52,248 nt of DNA from JASFYU01 sp045046905 (GCA_045046905.1 JASFYU010000028.1:1-52248); one strand, 5' to 3'. Counted from the stretch's first letter, positions 27,554 through 36,852 are shown. Translations and numbers: made by a program. The notes: generated from the sequence alone by a model not told the origin.

Positions 27554-28543
27554 ATGATGGGAAATGTACTAATAACTTCAGGAGGAAGAAGAGTATCCTT
27601 AGTAAAGGCGTTTAAAAATGAATTGCGGAAAATATTTCCAAAAGCAAGTGTTTTGGTAGTTGATGCTTTTCCTGAATTATCGGCAGCTGCTCAGGTAGCC
27701 GATAAGTACTTTACTGTCAGTAAAATTCAAGAAGAAGGGTATATAGAAGAATTGTTAAGAATTTGTCATGAAAATGAAGTAAAACTAATAATACCTACTA
27801 TAGATACTGAGTTGTTACTTTTATCAAAGCACCGTAATGAGTTTTTGGAACAGGGTATTCATGTTGTTATATCGGATGAGAGAATAATTGAAATCGCTCA
27901 CAACAAGAAAGAAAGCCATAATTTTTTCGAAGAAATCGGAATTCAAGTAGCTAGAATTTATTCAAAAAAGAACTATATATTTCCTATTTTCATTAAACCC
28001 TTTGATGGTTGGAATAGTATGGATAACTACATTATCAAAGATGAAAATGATTTCACAAAAAATCATTTTTTAAACAATAGATTATTGTTCTTCGAATACA
28101 TTGATCATGAATTATACAATGAGTATACATGTGACCTTTACTATAATAAAAATGGTGTTTTGAAATGTGCAATACCAAGAATGAGAATAGAAGTCAGAGC
28201 AGGTGAAGTCAATAAGGCTGTAACAAAGAAAAATACTTTAAATGATTTGATTAAAAAGAAATTAGGCGTTTTAAAAGGAGCTCGAGGCTGTATTACGGTT
28301 CAATTTTTTGTGCATAAAACAAATAATAGTATTATAGGAATTGAAATTAATCCTCGTTTTGGCGGTGGATATCCCCTTGCATATTTGTCTGGCGGAAACT
28401 TTCCAAAATGGCTAATCGAAGAGTATTTACTAGGAAAAGAAATTTCCTTTTGTGATACATGGGAGGAGAATTTACTGATGTTACGATACGACGATGAAAT
28501 ACTAATTAATAGGTTTCGAGATGAGAAAAGTGGCCATTTTTGA
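27554..28543 (+). CDS. ATP-grasp enzyme, CarB/PylC-like
   Basis: The 329-residue protein has an N-terminal pre-ATP-grasp fold (NVLITSGGRRVSLVKAFKNE, VDAFPELSAAAQVADKYFTV), a central domain with IFIKPFDGWNS and a C-terminal metal/ATP site IIGIEINPRFGGGYPLAYLSG. It should form an amide, ester or similar bond through an acyl phosphate; the substrate is unknown. An AAGGAGAG sequence 8 bases before the ATG is an unusually good Shine-Dalgarno for this phylum. The HAD gene starts inside its 3' end (23-base overlap). Such ATP-grasp/HAD pairs occur in surface-polysaccharide or small-molecule loci. Base composition is AT-rich compared with carB. Confidence 0.85.
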   Translation: MMGNVLITSGGRRVSLVKAFKNELRKIFPKASVLVVDAFPELSAAAQVADKYFTVSKIQEEGYIEELLRICHENEVKLIIPTIDTELLLLSKHRNEFLEQGIHVVISDERIIEIAHNKKESHNFFEEIGIQVARIYSKKNYIFPIFIKPFDGWNSMDNYIIKDENDFTKNHFLNNRLLFFEYIDHELYNEYTCDLYYNKNGVLKCAIPRMRIEVRAGEVNKAVTKKNTLNDLIKKKLGVLKGARGCITVQFFVHKTNNSIIGIEINPRFGGGYPLAYLSGGNFPKWLIEEYLLGKEISFCDTWEENLLMLRYDDEILINRFRDEKSGHF

Positions 28544-29180
28544 TTTGGATGACACCCTGTATAAAGAAATTGATTATGTTAAATCGGCATTTGATGCGAT
28601 TGCAAGATACATTTTCAAGGAAGTAAAAGTAGATGCTTCTGTGGTTTATGATGAAATGATGAAATTGTATTTTAGGAATAAAGATGTGTTTGGCGAGATC
28701 ACAAAAAAATATAGATTAACCAGCAATACTGCAAATTTAATCGAATTGTATCGCTGTCATCAACCAAATATAAGACTCCATGTCAAAAAGAAATTTGTAT
28801 TAGAAGAACTAAAATCTCAAAAAGTAGATTTAGGATTACTTACTGATGGAAGAGGGTTGCAGCAGAGAAACAAAATCAAATCGCTAGAGTTAGAGCCTTA
28901 TTTTACTGAAATTGTGATTTCTGAAGAATTTGGAAGTGAAAAACCGAATGAGGCAAATTACAGGCATTTTGAGTTGATATTTGGTAAGGCAAATTATTAT
29001 TATATTGGGGATAATATTAAGAAAGATTTTATTGCCCCAAATAATTTAGATTGGACAACGATATGTCTTTTGGATAATGGTTATAATATTCACAAACAAG
29101 ACTTTACGTTGCCTCTTGAAAATCAACCAGCTTTTAAAATTAAAGAATTTACAGATTTGAGGACTATTTTAATGGCTTAA
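28521..29180 (+). CDS. HAD-superfamily hydrolase
   Basis: The 219-residue protein shows all HAD motifs: I, FDLDDTLYKE (nucleophile Asp); II, LLTDG; III, Lys in GSEKPNEANYRHF; IV, YYIGDNIKKDF. An alpha-helical cap lies between motifs I and II, as in haloacid dehalogenase/phosphoglycolate-phosphatase types. It is a phosphatase of unknown small substrate and overlaps the ATP-grasp gene by 23 bases, so the two most likely act in one pathway. The gene is visibly AT-rich. Confidence 0.87.
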   Translation: MRKVAIFDLDDTLYKEIDYVKSAFDAIARYIFKEVKVDASVVYDEMMKLYFRNKDVFGEITKKYRLTSNTANLIELYRCHQPNIRLHVKKKFVLEELKSQKVDLGLLTDGRGLQQRNKIKSLELEPYFTEIVISEEFGSEKPNEANYRHFELIFGKANYYYIGDNIKKDFIAPNNLDWTTICLLDNGYNIHKQDFTLPLENQPAFKIKEFTDLRTILMA

Positions 29181-29263
29181 TCAAAGTACTATGCTAAGTG
29201 ATAATTAAATAGGTTGTTTACCCTATTTTTTGAAAAATAGAGTACTATCCTTATATCTTTAAG

Positions 29264-31495
29264 TTAGAAAGTAACCGATATTTTTCCCCTAAAAAAAAGG
29301 GGGCTTCCAGCAGTAAAATGGATTTCTTCTACTGCGTTCGTCTCATTAAACAACCTGCTTTGAGTAGCAAACTGGGTTTCGTTCCATTCGGTATCGAATA
29401 AATTTTCTATTGCGAACCCGAAGGTCCAGTTATTTACTAGGTAATTCAAATTGAAATCGCTCACAAAATATCCCTCGGCTATGATGGAATTGTCCTCATT
29501 GGCTGGGCGGTCTTTGATAAAACGATAATTAAGCCCACCAGAAAAACCACCAAAGTTGGTGAATGAAAGCCCTCCGGAAGACGTTAGGTCTGGTGATAAA
29601 GGAATATAATTCTCTCCCTTGGCTTTTTCAGTACTTCTTGCATAGGCATAGTTAAGGTCTACATTGAGATAAAGCCAGTTTGTTAACTGATAGCGAAGCC
29701 CTAGGTCTGTACCATAGCGTTGTGTTTTTCCACTTGGCTCCACTATTCCGGCATCGCCAACATATACGAATTCTTGTTGTAGAAAAAGACTCCAAAGGGC
29801 TACGTTAAGCACTAGCTTGCCGATTGGTTTTATGATTGTCCCAATATCTGCTCCGTAAGCCGCTGGTAAAACCTCCTTTCCATTATTGGAAGTAACTACT
29901 CTTGTATCATTGGAATGAAAACCAATACCTGTCTTTGCAAAAAGTTGAAATCCTGGAGACACGGCAAAAATCACATTCAGTTTTGGGCTTAACAATATTT
30001 TATTCACACTTTTTTTGTCCTTGCCCTCAGACAACAGGTTGATGTAATCAAATTTAAAATAATCGATACGTAGTGCAGGATAGAAAGTCCATTTGTTTTT
30101 CTTGTATGTAGTATTAAAGAATCCATAGGCATTAAGTTCATCAACATTTCCCAGTGCAAATCGCTCCAAAATAACCTTTCTGTTCAATGTATGTGATAAT
30201 TCTACCTCGTTTATATCATCATAGCGAAGGCCTACACCAGCCTCATATTTAAACTGGGTATCATGGTCACCAAGATGGAAGGTACGCTCATATTTTGTTT
30301 CCGCTCCTAAAACAGTACGGTCTTCTTTTTGTTTTATTTGATCTCCGTTTATTGGGTCTTCTAAAAAGAAAGTAAAGTTTGAATACAGCTCAAAATCATA
30401 TTTTGAAATAAATACCTTGGATTTTATCCGCTGATGTTCGTCAATTTGCCTACTGTAGTTCACCCATAAATTAGATCTGCTAGTATGCCCACCCTCGGTA
30501 TTATCTATGGCCCCGAATCTACTTATTAATCCTTGATTCACCGCCCGTTGTGGTATTTGGCCAGAAGCCTTCCATTTACTATTAAAATGAGAAATGGCAA
30601 CACTTAGCTCTTGATTCTCCATATTATTGTAGTTATATTGCCCCATTATATTTAGGCGGTGGAAGTCTTGAGGAGATTCAAAAACACCATCTGTAGAGAC
30701 AATTTCGGAGGCTATATATGCGTTGTGATGACCATCTGCAACTACTTTAAACATAGCCAGTGCCCTCAGTGTGTTGAATTTTCCAGCTTCTAAAGAAATT
30801 AGGTTTTCATCAATGATTTTTTTTGTTTTTAAATCTACATAGCCTGCTGTACTAAAATTTCCCTTTTCTGCATAATAGGGCCCTTTTCCAAAATCGATAT
30901 TATCAATGGTTTCCGGGATTATAAAATGTAGGTCCGCATATCCCTGTCCGTGGGCATGGGAAACCATATTTACAGGTAGACCATCTACGTTAATGGCAAT
31001 GTCTGTTCCATGGTCAATATCAAAACCTCTTAGAAAAATCTGCTCGGCCTTGCCCCCGCCAGCATGTTGCCCTATAATTAGGCCTGGAACCTTACGGAGG
31101 ATTTCTTGAGAAGATTTTACGGGACTGTTCTTTACATCCACGTTCACAAAATTGCTTAATGCGTTTATCTTGGAAACTAGTATTACCTGATCCAAGGAAA
31201 CAGCAGATTCTTTAAGTACAATGTTGACAACACCGTTCAAATCATCTTTTGAGATACTAATTTCTTGCTTCTCATAACCAAGGCTATAAAAATAGATAAT
31301 GTCGTTTATTGAAATATCATCCAATTCAAAATAACCTGAAACGTTGGAATAGGTATATCCACCTGTCATTTTGTTATAGACTCCAACGCCTTCTAAAGGA
31401 ATATTATGCTCAGAAATAATAGTACCACTTAACTCATGTGCGTCAAGGTTACCACATAGGGCCAAAAACCCTATGTATATTAAATATCGTATCAT
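29264..31495 (-). CDS. TonB-dependent outer-membrane receptor, possible metal or metallophore receptor
   Basis: The 743-residue protein has a signal peptide and then a carboxypeptidase-regulatory-like domain (about residues 20-105: LSGTIISEHNIPLEGVGVYN). A plug domain, about 120-230, contains SSQEILRKVPGLIIGQHAGG, and a 22-strand-type barrel ends in a C-terminal Phe. In the plug, HGTDIAINVDGLPVNMVSHA followed by HGQGYADLHF is His-rich; I recall this motif in receptors linked to metal uptake, but the ligand is not proven. It faces the same way as the NRPS1 operon but is separated from it by a 259-bp mobile element. It may import the product of the NRPS locus together with a metal. Confidence 0.88.
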   Translation of the reverse strand: MIRYLIYIGFLALCGNLDAHELSGTIISEHNIPLEGVGVYNKMTGGYTYSNVSGYFELDDISINDIIYFYSLGYEKQEISISKDDLNGVVNIVLKESAVSLDQVILVSKINALSNFVNVDVKNSPVKSSQEILRKVPGLIIGQHAGGGKAEQIFLRGFDIDHGTDIAINVDGLPVNMVSHAHGQGYADLHFIIPETIDNIDFGKGPYYAEKGNFSTAGYVDLKTKKIIDENLISLEAGKFNTLRALAMFKVVADGHHNAYIASEIVSTDGVFESPQDFHRLNIMGQYNYNNMENQELSVAISHFNSKWKASGQIPQRAVNQGLISRFGAIDNTEGGHTSRSNLWVNYSRQIDEHQRIKSKVFISKYDFELYSNFTFFLEDPINGDQIKQKEDRTVLGAETKYERTFHLGDHDTQFKYEAGVGLRYDDINEVELSHTLNRKVILERFALGNVDELNAYGFFNTTYKKNKWTFYPALRIDYFKFDYINLLSEGKDKKSVNKILLSPKLNVIFAVSPGFQLFAKTGIGFHSNDTRVVTSNNGKEVLPAAYGADIGTIIKPIGKLVLNVALWSLFLQQEFVYVGDAGIVEPSGKTQRYGTDLGLRYQLTNWLYLNVDLNYAYARSTEKAKGENYIPLSPDLTSSGGLSFTNFGGFSGGLNYRFIKDRPANEDNSIIAEGYFVSDFNLNYLVNNWTFGFAIENLFDTEWNETQFATQSRLFNETNAVEEIHFTAGSPLFFRGKISVTF

Positions 31496-31621
31496 AATTA
31501 TATGCTTTTTATAAGCTAGTGCTAAGCCTATTCTATTTACGCTATTGTATACATTGGAAATGCATCGACAAATTGTAATAAGACCAAAACCGCAGCAAAA
31601 ACAACAGAGTTTTCTTATAAA

Positions 31622-31880
31622 CCTGAGTTCGACCTAATCTTTGTTTACAGTTTAGATGCTTTTTTATTCAATTCAAAGCTAAATTTTTGAAGCTAAGGGG
31701 TTAATTTGATGAAATTTAGCGAGCAGTGGAAAAGAATCATCTCATCCGAAAGAAATGCAAATAAAAGGAAATCTTATCATGTAAACTTTTTGAAATATCT
31801 AGATATTTCTTCAAATTATTCATTTCAAATCGTATCCTTCTATTTGTATTTTCTAAATTAAACCTTAGGTCGAACTCAGG
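31622..31880 (+). mobile_element. MITE-like element with IS982-like ends
   Basis: Its inverted repeats are CCTGAGTTCGACCTAA (31622-31637) and TTAGGTCGAACTCAGG (31865-31880), perfect over 16 bases. The flanks show TATAAA immediately left and, one base away, TATAAA right, a possible 6-7-bp target duplication. The interior has no transposase; a 50-codon frame beginning MKFSEQWKRIISSERN is conserved in the second copy at 52101 as MKFGEKWKKIIKSEGN. The right end matches the end of the IS982-like transposase remnant at 51899, so this is probably an internally deleted derivative of the same IS. Confidence 0.7.
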
Positions 31881-31944
31881 CTATAAAGGTGAGCAGCTGT
31901 GATTAGAACAATGTCAATTCATAAAAATCGATTCGTTATTTAGT

Positions 31945-32433
31945 TTACACTATTGATTTCTTTGGAGGTTTATAGGGTTTGGAAGAATACCCTTTTAAAG
32001 AAACCTTGAGGCGTACCCATAAAACCGTAAGTATTTTATTATTTGTTATTTGCTGTAATTTGAAACGGTTTGAAACAATATGTTTATCTACTTTAAATTC
32101 AACTTCTAAAGTAGTCCTTTGATGTTCTTGGGCATCTGTACGCCCCAGAAAGAGACTTAAAGTATTAAGCAAATGATGGGAATGGGCTTCTCCTGTATTA
32201 TGATGGTCTAACTCATTTTCTAAATCGGTATTTACTGAGTGTTTTGCATAGTGCTCAACGTTATGAGACAAAATAAGTGGCGGTGCTTCCAAACTATGAG
32301 AAATCGTATGCAGAATATCTCGTATTTTATAATGTACAGGCCCAAGGGTATAGGCAATGGCCAAGAACAGTGCCGTAGATTTTAAAACAAAGGGTTTCAA
32401 ACCATTTTTGTATTGCAACCGCATTATTTCCAT
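31945..32433 (-). CDS. His-rich membrane-anchored protein of the NRPS1 operon
   Basis: The 162-residue protein has an N-terminal hydrophobic segment (about residues 15-32: LKSTALFLAIAYTLGPVH) that acts as signal or anchor. An exported part follows that is rich in His: HTISHS, SHNVEHYAKHS, LDHHNTGEAHSHH. The density of His suggests metal binding. It starts 7 bases after the NRPS1 stop and is the last gene of the operon, just before the mobile element and the TonB receptor. I do not recognise a family. It may bind a metal or metallophore in the periplasm (inference from composition and position). Confidence 0.65.
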   Translation of the reverse strand: MEIMRLQYKNGLKPFVLKSTALFLAIAYTLGPVHYKIRDILHTISHSLEAPPLILSHNVEHYAKHSVNTDLENELDHHNTGEAHSHHLLNTLSLFLGRTDAQEHQRTTLEVEFKVDKHIVSNRFKLQQITNNKILTVLWVRLKVSLKGYSSKPYKPPKKSIV

Positions 32434-32440
32434 ATCATTT

Positions 32441-35400
32441 TCATCTCAATAATTCAATGATTGTTTCTTCTATAAATGTCGCATAATCAGCTATGGTCGG
32501 CAGTTCAAATATCTTGCTCAACAGAAAATTCATTTCAATTTCCTTATTAATCCTTGATGTTATTCTAATAGCTGCCAAAGAATGACCTCCGAGCGTGATG
32601 AAATTATCATGGATTCCTACTTTCTCTAATTGCAACACTTCTTTCCAGATATTCTCCAAAAGTTCTTCGATTTCGTTTCTTGGAGCCACAAAAGGCGTGT
32701 CTATTTCCGAACGGGTATCATTTAGGCTTTTCAATAGAACCTTATCTACCTTTCCATTAGTTGTAAGGGGTAATTCTTCCAAATATTTAAACAGCGTTGG
32801 AATCATATATTCTGGCAACTTTTTTGAAAGATGCATGTTCAATTCTATGGAAGGTAGCTTTGAATTTCCCGTATAGTATCCTACCAGGTGTTGTCGATTT
32901 TCTTGAGAATTATTTATTTCCTCGTAGCCTATCTCTTGCATAATGAGCTTAACCTCTTTTTCTTCAATATACTCATTGATTTCCTCTATAGTCTCGGCTC
33001 TTGTTTTGTGTCCTAGACGAACATCCCAACTGTAGGGGAAAGAATAATTGCTATATCCTTTTTCTTTTTTATGTACATAAATACCAACCTGATTAATGAG
33101 GCAATTTGTGGACCGCCCTGTATCTGTAGGTCGTACCCAAGCTACCTTATTTTTTAAATACAAAAGCATTTCACTTAAACTTACATCACTATATCTGTAA
33201 AAATCTACAAACTGTACCTTGTCAAATGTACTTTCATCACAAAACATAGACACATCCAAAAGTTGTTTAACGGCATCTTCTTCTTGGTGATATAACTTTC
33301 TGGCTTCCAATATAGTCTCGTCAATAGTGGTGATGTTTTCCGTATCACCCCAGAAAAGCTCTTCTGTTAGTCGGGTCTCAAAAAATTGACCTCTAGAAAG
33401 CCCTGTAACCACAAACGGAATATTCTTGTCCAGGGCCACTTTGGTACTTAGGGTGTAAATTGTCTTAAAGCAACCGTTGCATACATTTTTGTGCCTATGA
33501 AGACTGTCCACAAAAATTTTGTTCATATGGGGTGTTCCTCCGTACAGATGGTCTACTCCCAACCTTTTAACAACATTGTTAATATTGGCCTTGGCTTGAT
33601 CCGAAATATATCCATTGTCCAAGGTAAAGGCCAAAACCTTGAGCCCCATATTTACAAGCCTTGCCAAAATGTAGGTGCTATCTTTTCCACCGCTTAAAAG
33701 AGATAAGCAATCATAGGCAGAAGAGGTGTCTTTATCTGTAGCAGAGGTGAGCAATAGTTTAAGTTCTTCTTCTGTTTTAAAATATTTATCAGTCTTGTCT
33801 TTGTAGCCCTTAAAGGCATTGCAGAGATGGCAAACGTTTTGCTCATCAAAATCTGCATTTGGGTAATTTGAAGGCAGGCCACAGTCTGAGCAATTCACGA
33901 CTTCGTTTTCTGAAGGTCTATGTTTGCCATTTATAAGAACCACAGCGGCATTTTCTACAGCATTATGAGCGATAAGGTTAGCCTCAATGTCAGATAGTTC
34001 AATCCTAAAACCATTTAGCTTCACCTGTTCGTCAATTCTACCCAAATAAGCAAAGTCGCCATTGTTGTCTATACGTGCTAAATCTCCTGTGCTGTACATA
34101 CTAGTATTAGGCACAAAATTATTTTCAATGAACTTCTTTTTTGTGAGAGCATCTAAATTGGAGTAGCCACCAGATAAGCCGATTCCGCTTAAATAGAGTT
34201 CGCCCACCACCCCCTCAGGAACCAAATTACCAGAAGTATCCAACACATAGGCGTTCATATTTGAAATGGGCTTTCCTATAGGTACGGACATTTCTTTATG
34301 TTCATTCGGATCAAACTCACAGACAATACAGCCCACGGTGGCTTCGGTAGGCCCGTATTCATTGTATATGCGTGTCTTTTTTCCTAAAGATTTCCTAATT
34401 TCGTTGGCCACGCTGTTCCTAAAATCTTCTCCTCCAACAATCATAGTCCTGATTGCTGAGGAGGACAAATCCATTCCTTGGATCAAGGCAATATGAGATG
34501 GGGTCAGCTTAATGGAGTTTACCTTATTGTCTGCTATTACCTGTAAAAGGGAAATATCCGGACCACTATCACTTTCTCTGTAAATAACCAATTCGCCTCC
34601 ACTTAACAAGGGTAAAAAGGTAGAGGTAATGGTAAGGTCAAAACCTATTGAAGTAAAAAAGGGAAAGATAAAAGCATCCTCCATTTTATAGTAGATTCTG
34701 GCCCAACGCAAGTAGTTTGACAAAGCCCCGTGCGAAATCATTACACCCTTGGGGTTTCCTGTAGAACCAGAAGTGTAAAGAATGTAAGCAATATCATCCT
34801 TATCTGGCGGCATGCCATTAGCAATTTCCTTATTAGCTGTTGCAGCTATGCTTTCCAAATTCACCTCCAAAACTCTAGCGGACGTGTTGTGTATATTTAT
34901 TTTCAACATACTATCAGTCAAAACGAACCTACAATCCGAATCTTCAAGAATATAATCGATACGTTCATAGGGCTGGTCAGATGCTATCGGAACAAAGGTG
35001 GCCCTTAGTTTCATTATGGCAATTAGGCTTATGATATATTCCGGACTTCGAAAAAAATACAGACCTACTTTATCTTTGGACTTTAACCCTTGTTGCTGTA
35101 AATAGGATGCTAATTGGTCAGCTTTTTTATTCAAGTCTCCATAACTGAGTAAACTGTCCCAAAATCTTAATGCTGTTGAATTAGTATTATCTTTTACAGA
35201 TTGGTAAAACAGCTCAAGAAAAGGGCTGTAGGGTTCTTTTAGAGCCAACCGCTCCAATACCATGTTCTTTTCCGCAATAGTGATTATTTCAACTTGGTTT
35301 ACCGGAGTATTTATATCTGCTAGCATGGCATCAATTAATTTCAAAAAGTGTTGAGGAACTTTTTGAGACAGATATTTGTCAAATGTACCGTGGTTTAAAT

Positions 35401-36589
35401 CGAAGAAAATCTCAATCTCTCCTGTTGCATCAAAATCTACTACATGGCATCGTAATTGATGTGCTGGATCCGTATGGTTTGGATGAATCCATTCAGATTT
35501 CATTTTCATACCGTCAAAATCCGGAAAACTGGCATTGATGTAGTTCAATACTACATTAAAGCTCCTGCTCACAGCAGCATTAGACATTCCAGGCTGGGCA
35601 TACCTTAAGTATGAGTTTGTCTCCAATTTTATGCGCTGCAAAACAGTGTTGAAGGTATCTTCCTCATCCATTTCGGTAATAAGGGGGTAGATTTCAATAA
35701 ACATACCAGCCGTTTCTTTAAATATTTTGGTAGGTCTGTTATGTGAAGGCGTGCCAATGGCTAACTTTTTTTGACCACTTACTCTGTATAAATAACTAAA
35801 AAGAACCGTCGTGAATAGGTTGAAGAGAGTTAAATGTGGGGTCCATGATCGAATTTCTGTCTGTTTCGCTAATTCTCGAAATTGATCGGAACGTTGAGTT
35901 CCCAGTTTCAACGAAATACGATGGGCTTGGGTCGTTGTTCCCTTCTTTTTATTACCGTAGAGTACAGGAGTTGAGTTTAGTGTGCTTATTTTTTTGTTCC
36001 AATAAGAATGTATTTGTTCCTTTTTTTTACTGTTTCGTTCTTGTTGTTCATAAAGAACATAGGACTTAAAGGATGGGATTTTCGCAAAAACTTCCAAACT
36101 ATTTTCATTGATATGCCTGTACAAAGTAGACATTGTCTTATATAGAATGGTCGATGAAGTAGCATCGGTTATAAGATGGTGGATGTTTAAGAACCAAATG
36201 AAACGCTCTTCATGTATTTTTAACAATACGGCATCAAACAACGGTTGTGCCATATCGAATTTTAGTCGACTTCTTTCCTTGAGCCAATTATGAATAATTG
36301 TTTCATCCTTTATCGTAGAAAAATCGATAACTTCTAATTGGTAAGGTACTTCCCGAAGAACAGTTTGGTAGGGTATATTGTCAATCTCATAAAAGATAGT
36401 CCTAAGGGCATCTGCCCTACAGATCAATTCTTGAAATGCTTTTTGAAAGTTTTGAATGTGAAGAGATCCCGAAATATCAAAAGAGTGGGCCATATTGTAC
36501 AGCGGAGCTTCCGGATTAAGTTTTTGCCCCGTCCATAGTAGAAGCTGACTTTGGGTCAGCTGTATACCCTTATCACTCTTTATTTCCAT
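32441..36589 (-). CDS. NRPS1: C - A (asparagine-like, interrupted by a PP-loop ATP-pyrophosphatase domain) - T
   Basis: The protein has 1382 residues. The condensation domain, about 8-440, has HHLITDA at 137-143. The adenylation domain, from about 455, has YTSGSTGNPKG at 605-615 and YGPTE at 745-749; the eight specificity residues I align are D-L-T-K-I-G-E-V, one conservative change from the asparagine code DLTKLGEV. After core A8 (GRIDEQVKLNGFRIEL, 850-865) the A domain is broken by about 340 residues (893-1232). This insert has a zinc ribbon (Cys 900/903 and 920/923), the PP-loop SGGKDST at 966-972, a second Cys pair VCNGC (1037/1040) and a conserved TDTGRSTNC segment, like N-acetyl-sugar amidotransferases (WbpG type) and other ATP-pyrophosphatases. 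The A domain then resumes (A10 LPLTTNGKVDK, Lys1280). It ends with a carrier domain, LGGHSL (Ser1337), and no TE. It lies 28 bases after the carrier gene in a tight operon. Confidence 0.93.
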   Translation of the reverse strand: MEIKSDKGIQLTQSQLLLWTGQKLNPEAPLYNMAHSFDISGSLHIQNFQKAFQELICRADALRTIFYEIDNIPYQTVLREVPYQLEVIDFSTIKDETIIHNWLKERSRLKFDMAQPLFDAVLLKIHEERFIWFLNIHHLITDATSSTILYKTMSTLYRHINENSLEVFAKIPSFKSYVLYEQQERNSKKKEQIHSYWNKKISTLNSTPVLYGNKKKGTTTQAHRISLKLGTQRSDQFRELAKQTEIRSWTPHLTLFNLFTTVLFSYLYRVSGQKKLAIGTPSHNRPTKIFKETAGMFIEIYPLITEMDEEDTFNTVLQRIKLETNSYLRYAQPGMSNAAVSRSFNVVLNYINASFPDFDGMKMKSEWIHPNHTDPAHQLRCHVVDFDATGEIEIFFDLNHGTFDKYLSQKVPQHFLKLIDAMLADINTPVNQVEIITIAEKNMVLERLALKEPYSPFLELFYQSVKDNTNSTALRFWDSLLSYGDLNKKADQLASYLQQQGLKSKDKVGLYFFRSPEYIISLIAIMKLRATFVPIASDQPYERIDYILEDSDCRFVLTDSMLKINIHNTSARVLEVNLESIAATANKEIANGMPPDKDDIAYILYTSGSTGNPKGVMISHGALSNYLRWARIYYKMEDAFIFPFFTSIGFDLTITSTFLPLLSGGELVIYRESDSGPDISLLQVIADNKVNSIKLTPSHIALIQGMDLSSSAIRTMIVGGEDFRNSVANEIRKSLGKKTRIYNEYGPTEATVGCIVCEFDPNEHKEMSVPIGKPISNMNAYVLDTSGNLVPEGVVGELYLSGIGLSGGYSNLDALTKKKFIENNFVPNTSMYSTGDLARIDNNGDFAYLGRIDEQVKLNGFRIELSDIEANLIAHNAVENAAVVLINGKHRPSENEVVNCSDCGLPSNYPNADFDEQNVCHLCNAFKGYKDKTDKYFKTEEELKLLLTSATDKDTSSAYDCLSLLSGGKDSTYILARLVNMGLKVLAFTLDNGYISDQAKANINNVVKRLGVDHLYGGTPHMNKIFVDSLHRHKNVCNGCFKTIYTLSTKVALDKNIPFVVTGLSRGQFFETRLTEELFWGDTENITTIDETILEARKLYHQEEDAVKQLLDVSMFCDESTFDKVQFVDFYRYSDVSLSEMLLYLKNKVAWVRPTDTGRSTNCLINQVGIYVHKKEKGYSNYSFPYSWDVRLGHKTRAETIEEINEYIEEKEVKLIMQEIGYEEINNSQENRQHLVGYYTGNSKLPSIELNMHLSKKLPEYMIPTLFKYLEELPLTTNGKVDKVLLKSLNDTRSEIDTPFVAPRNEIEELLENIWKEVLQLEKVGIHDNFITLGGHSLAAIRITSRINKEIEMNFLLSKIFELPTIADYATFIEETIIELLR

Positions 36590-36617
36590 AGTATGTTACT
36601 ATTTGCCATAAACATAT

Positions 36618-36851
36618 TCACTTTTTTGCTAGGTAATTAACAATATGTTCCACTGTCATAAAGTTTTCGATAAGCATATCTTCTGGAGGAACTTTTACCT
36701 GAAATTCTGTTTCAATATATAGAATAAGCTTCATCATACCCAGAGAATCTAGAATGCCTCCACCCAAGAGGTCGTCTTGAATATCAAGTTCCTCTTCCAT
36801 TTCATTGTTCAACAATTGTTCTTTAATATATTTGATAAGAATGTCATTCAT
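36618..36851 (-). CDS. Free-standing peptidyl/acyl carrier protein
   Basis: The 77-residue acidic helical protein has the phosphopantetheine site GGGILDSLGMMKLI (Ser in DSL) and the helix III region PEDMLIENFMTVEHIVNYL. It starts one base after the stop of the stand-alone adenylation gene and precedes NRPS1 by 28 bases, so it is most likely charged by that enzyme and donates to the NRPS1 condensation domain. It is expected to be activated by the PPTase at 51169. It is the counterpart of PltL in my pyrrole model (inference). Confidence 0.9.
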   Translation of the reverse strand: MNDILIKYIKEQLLNNEMEEELDIQDDLLGGGILDSLGMMKLILYIETEFQVKVPPEDMLIENFMTVEHIVNYLAKK

Positions 36852-36852
36852 T

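Noticed and set aside
32441..36589. The PP-loop region as a separate gene fused by misassembly.
   Set aside because: The frame is continuous through both junctions, and the A domain resumes with a normal A9/A10 and carrier directly after it, so the arrangement is a true insertion.
36618..36851. A fatty-acid-synthesis acyl carrier protein.
   Set aside because: It is packed between an adenylation enzyme and an NRPS with gaps of 1 and 28 bases, and the LDSL context is less strict than in FAS ACP; a peptidyl carrier role is more likely.
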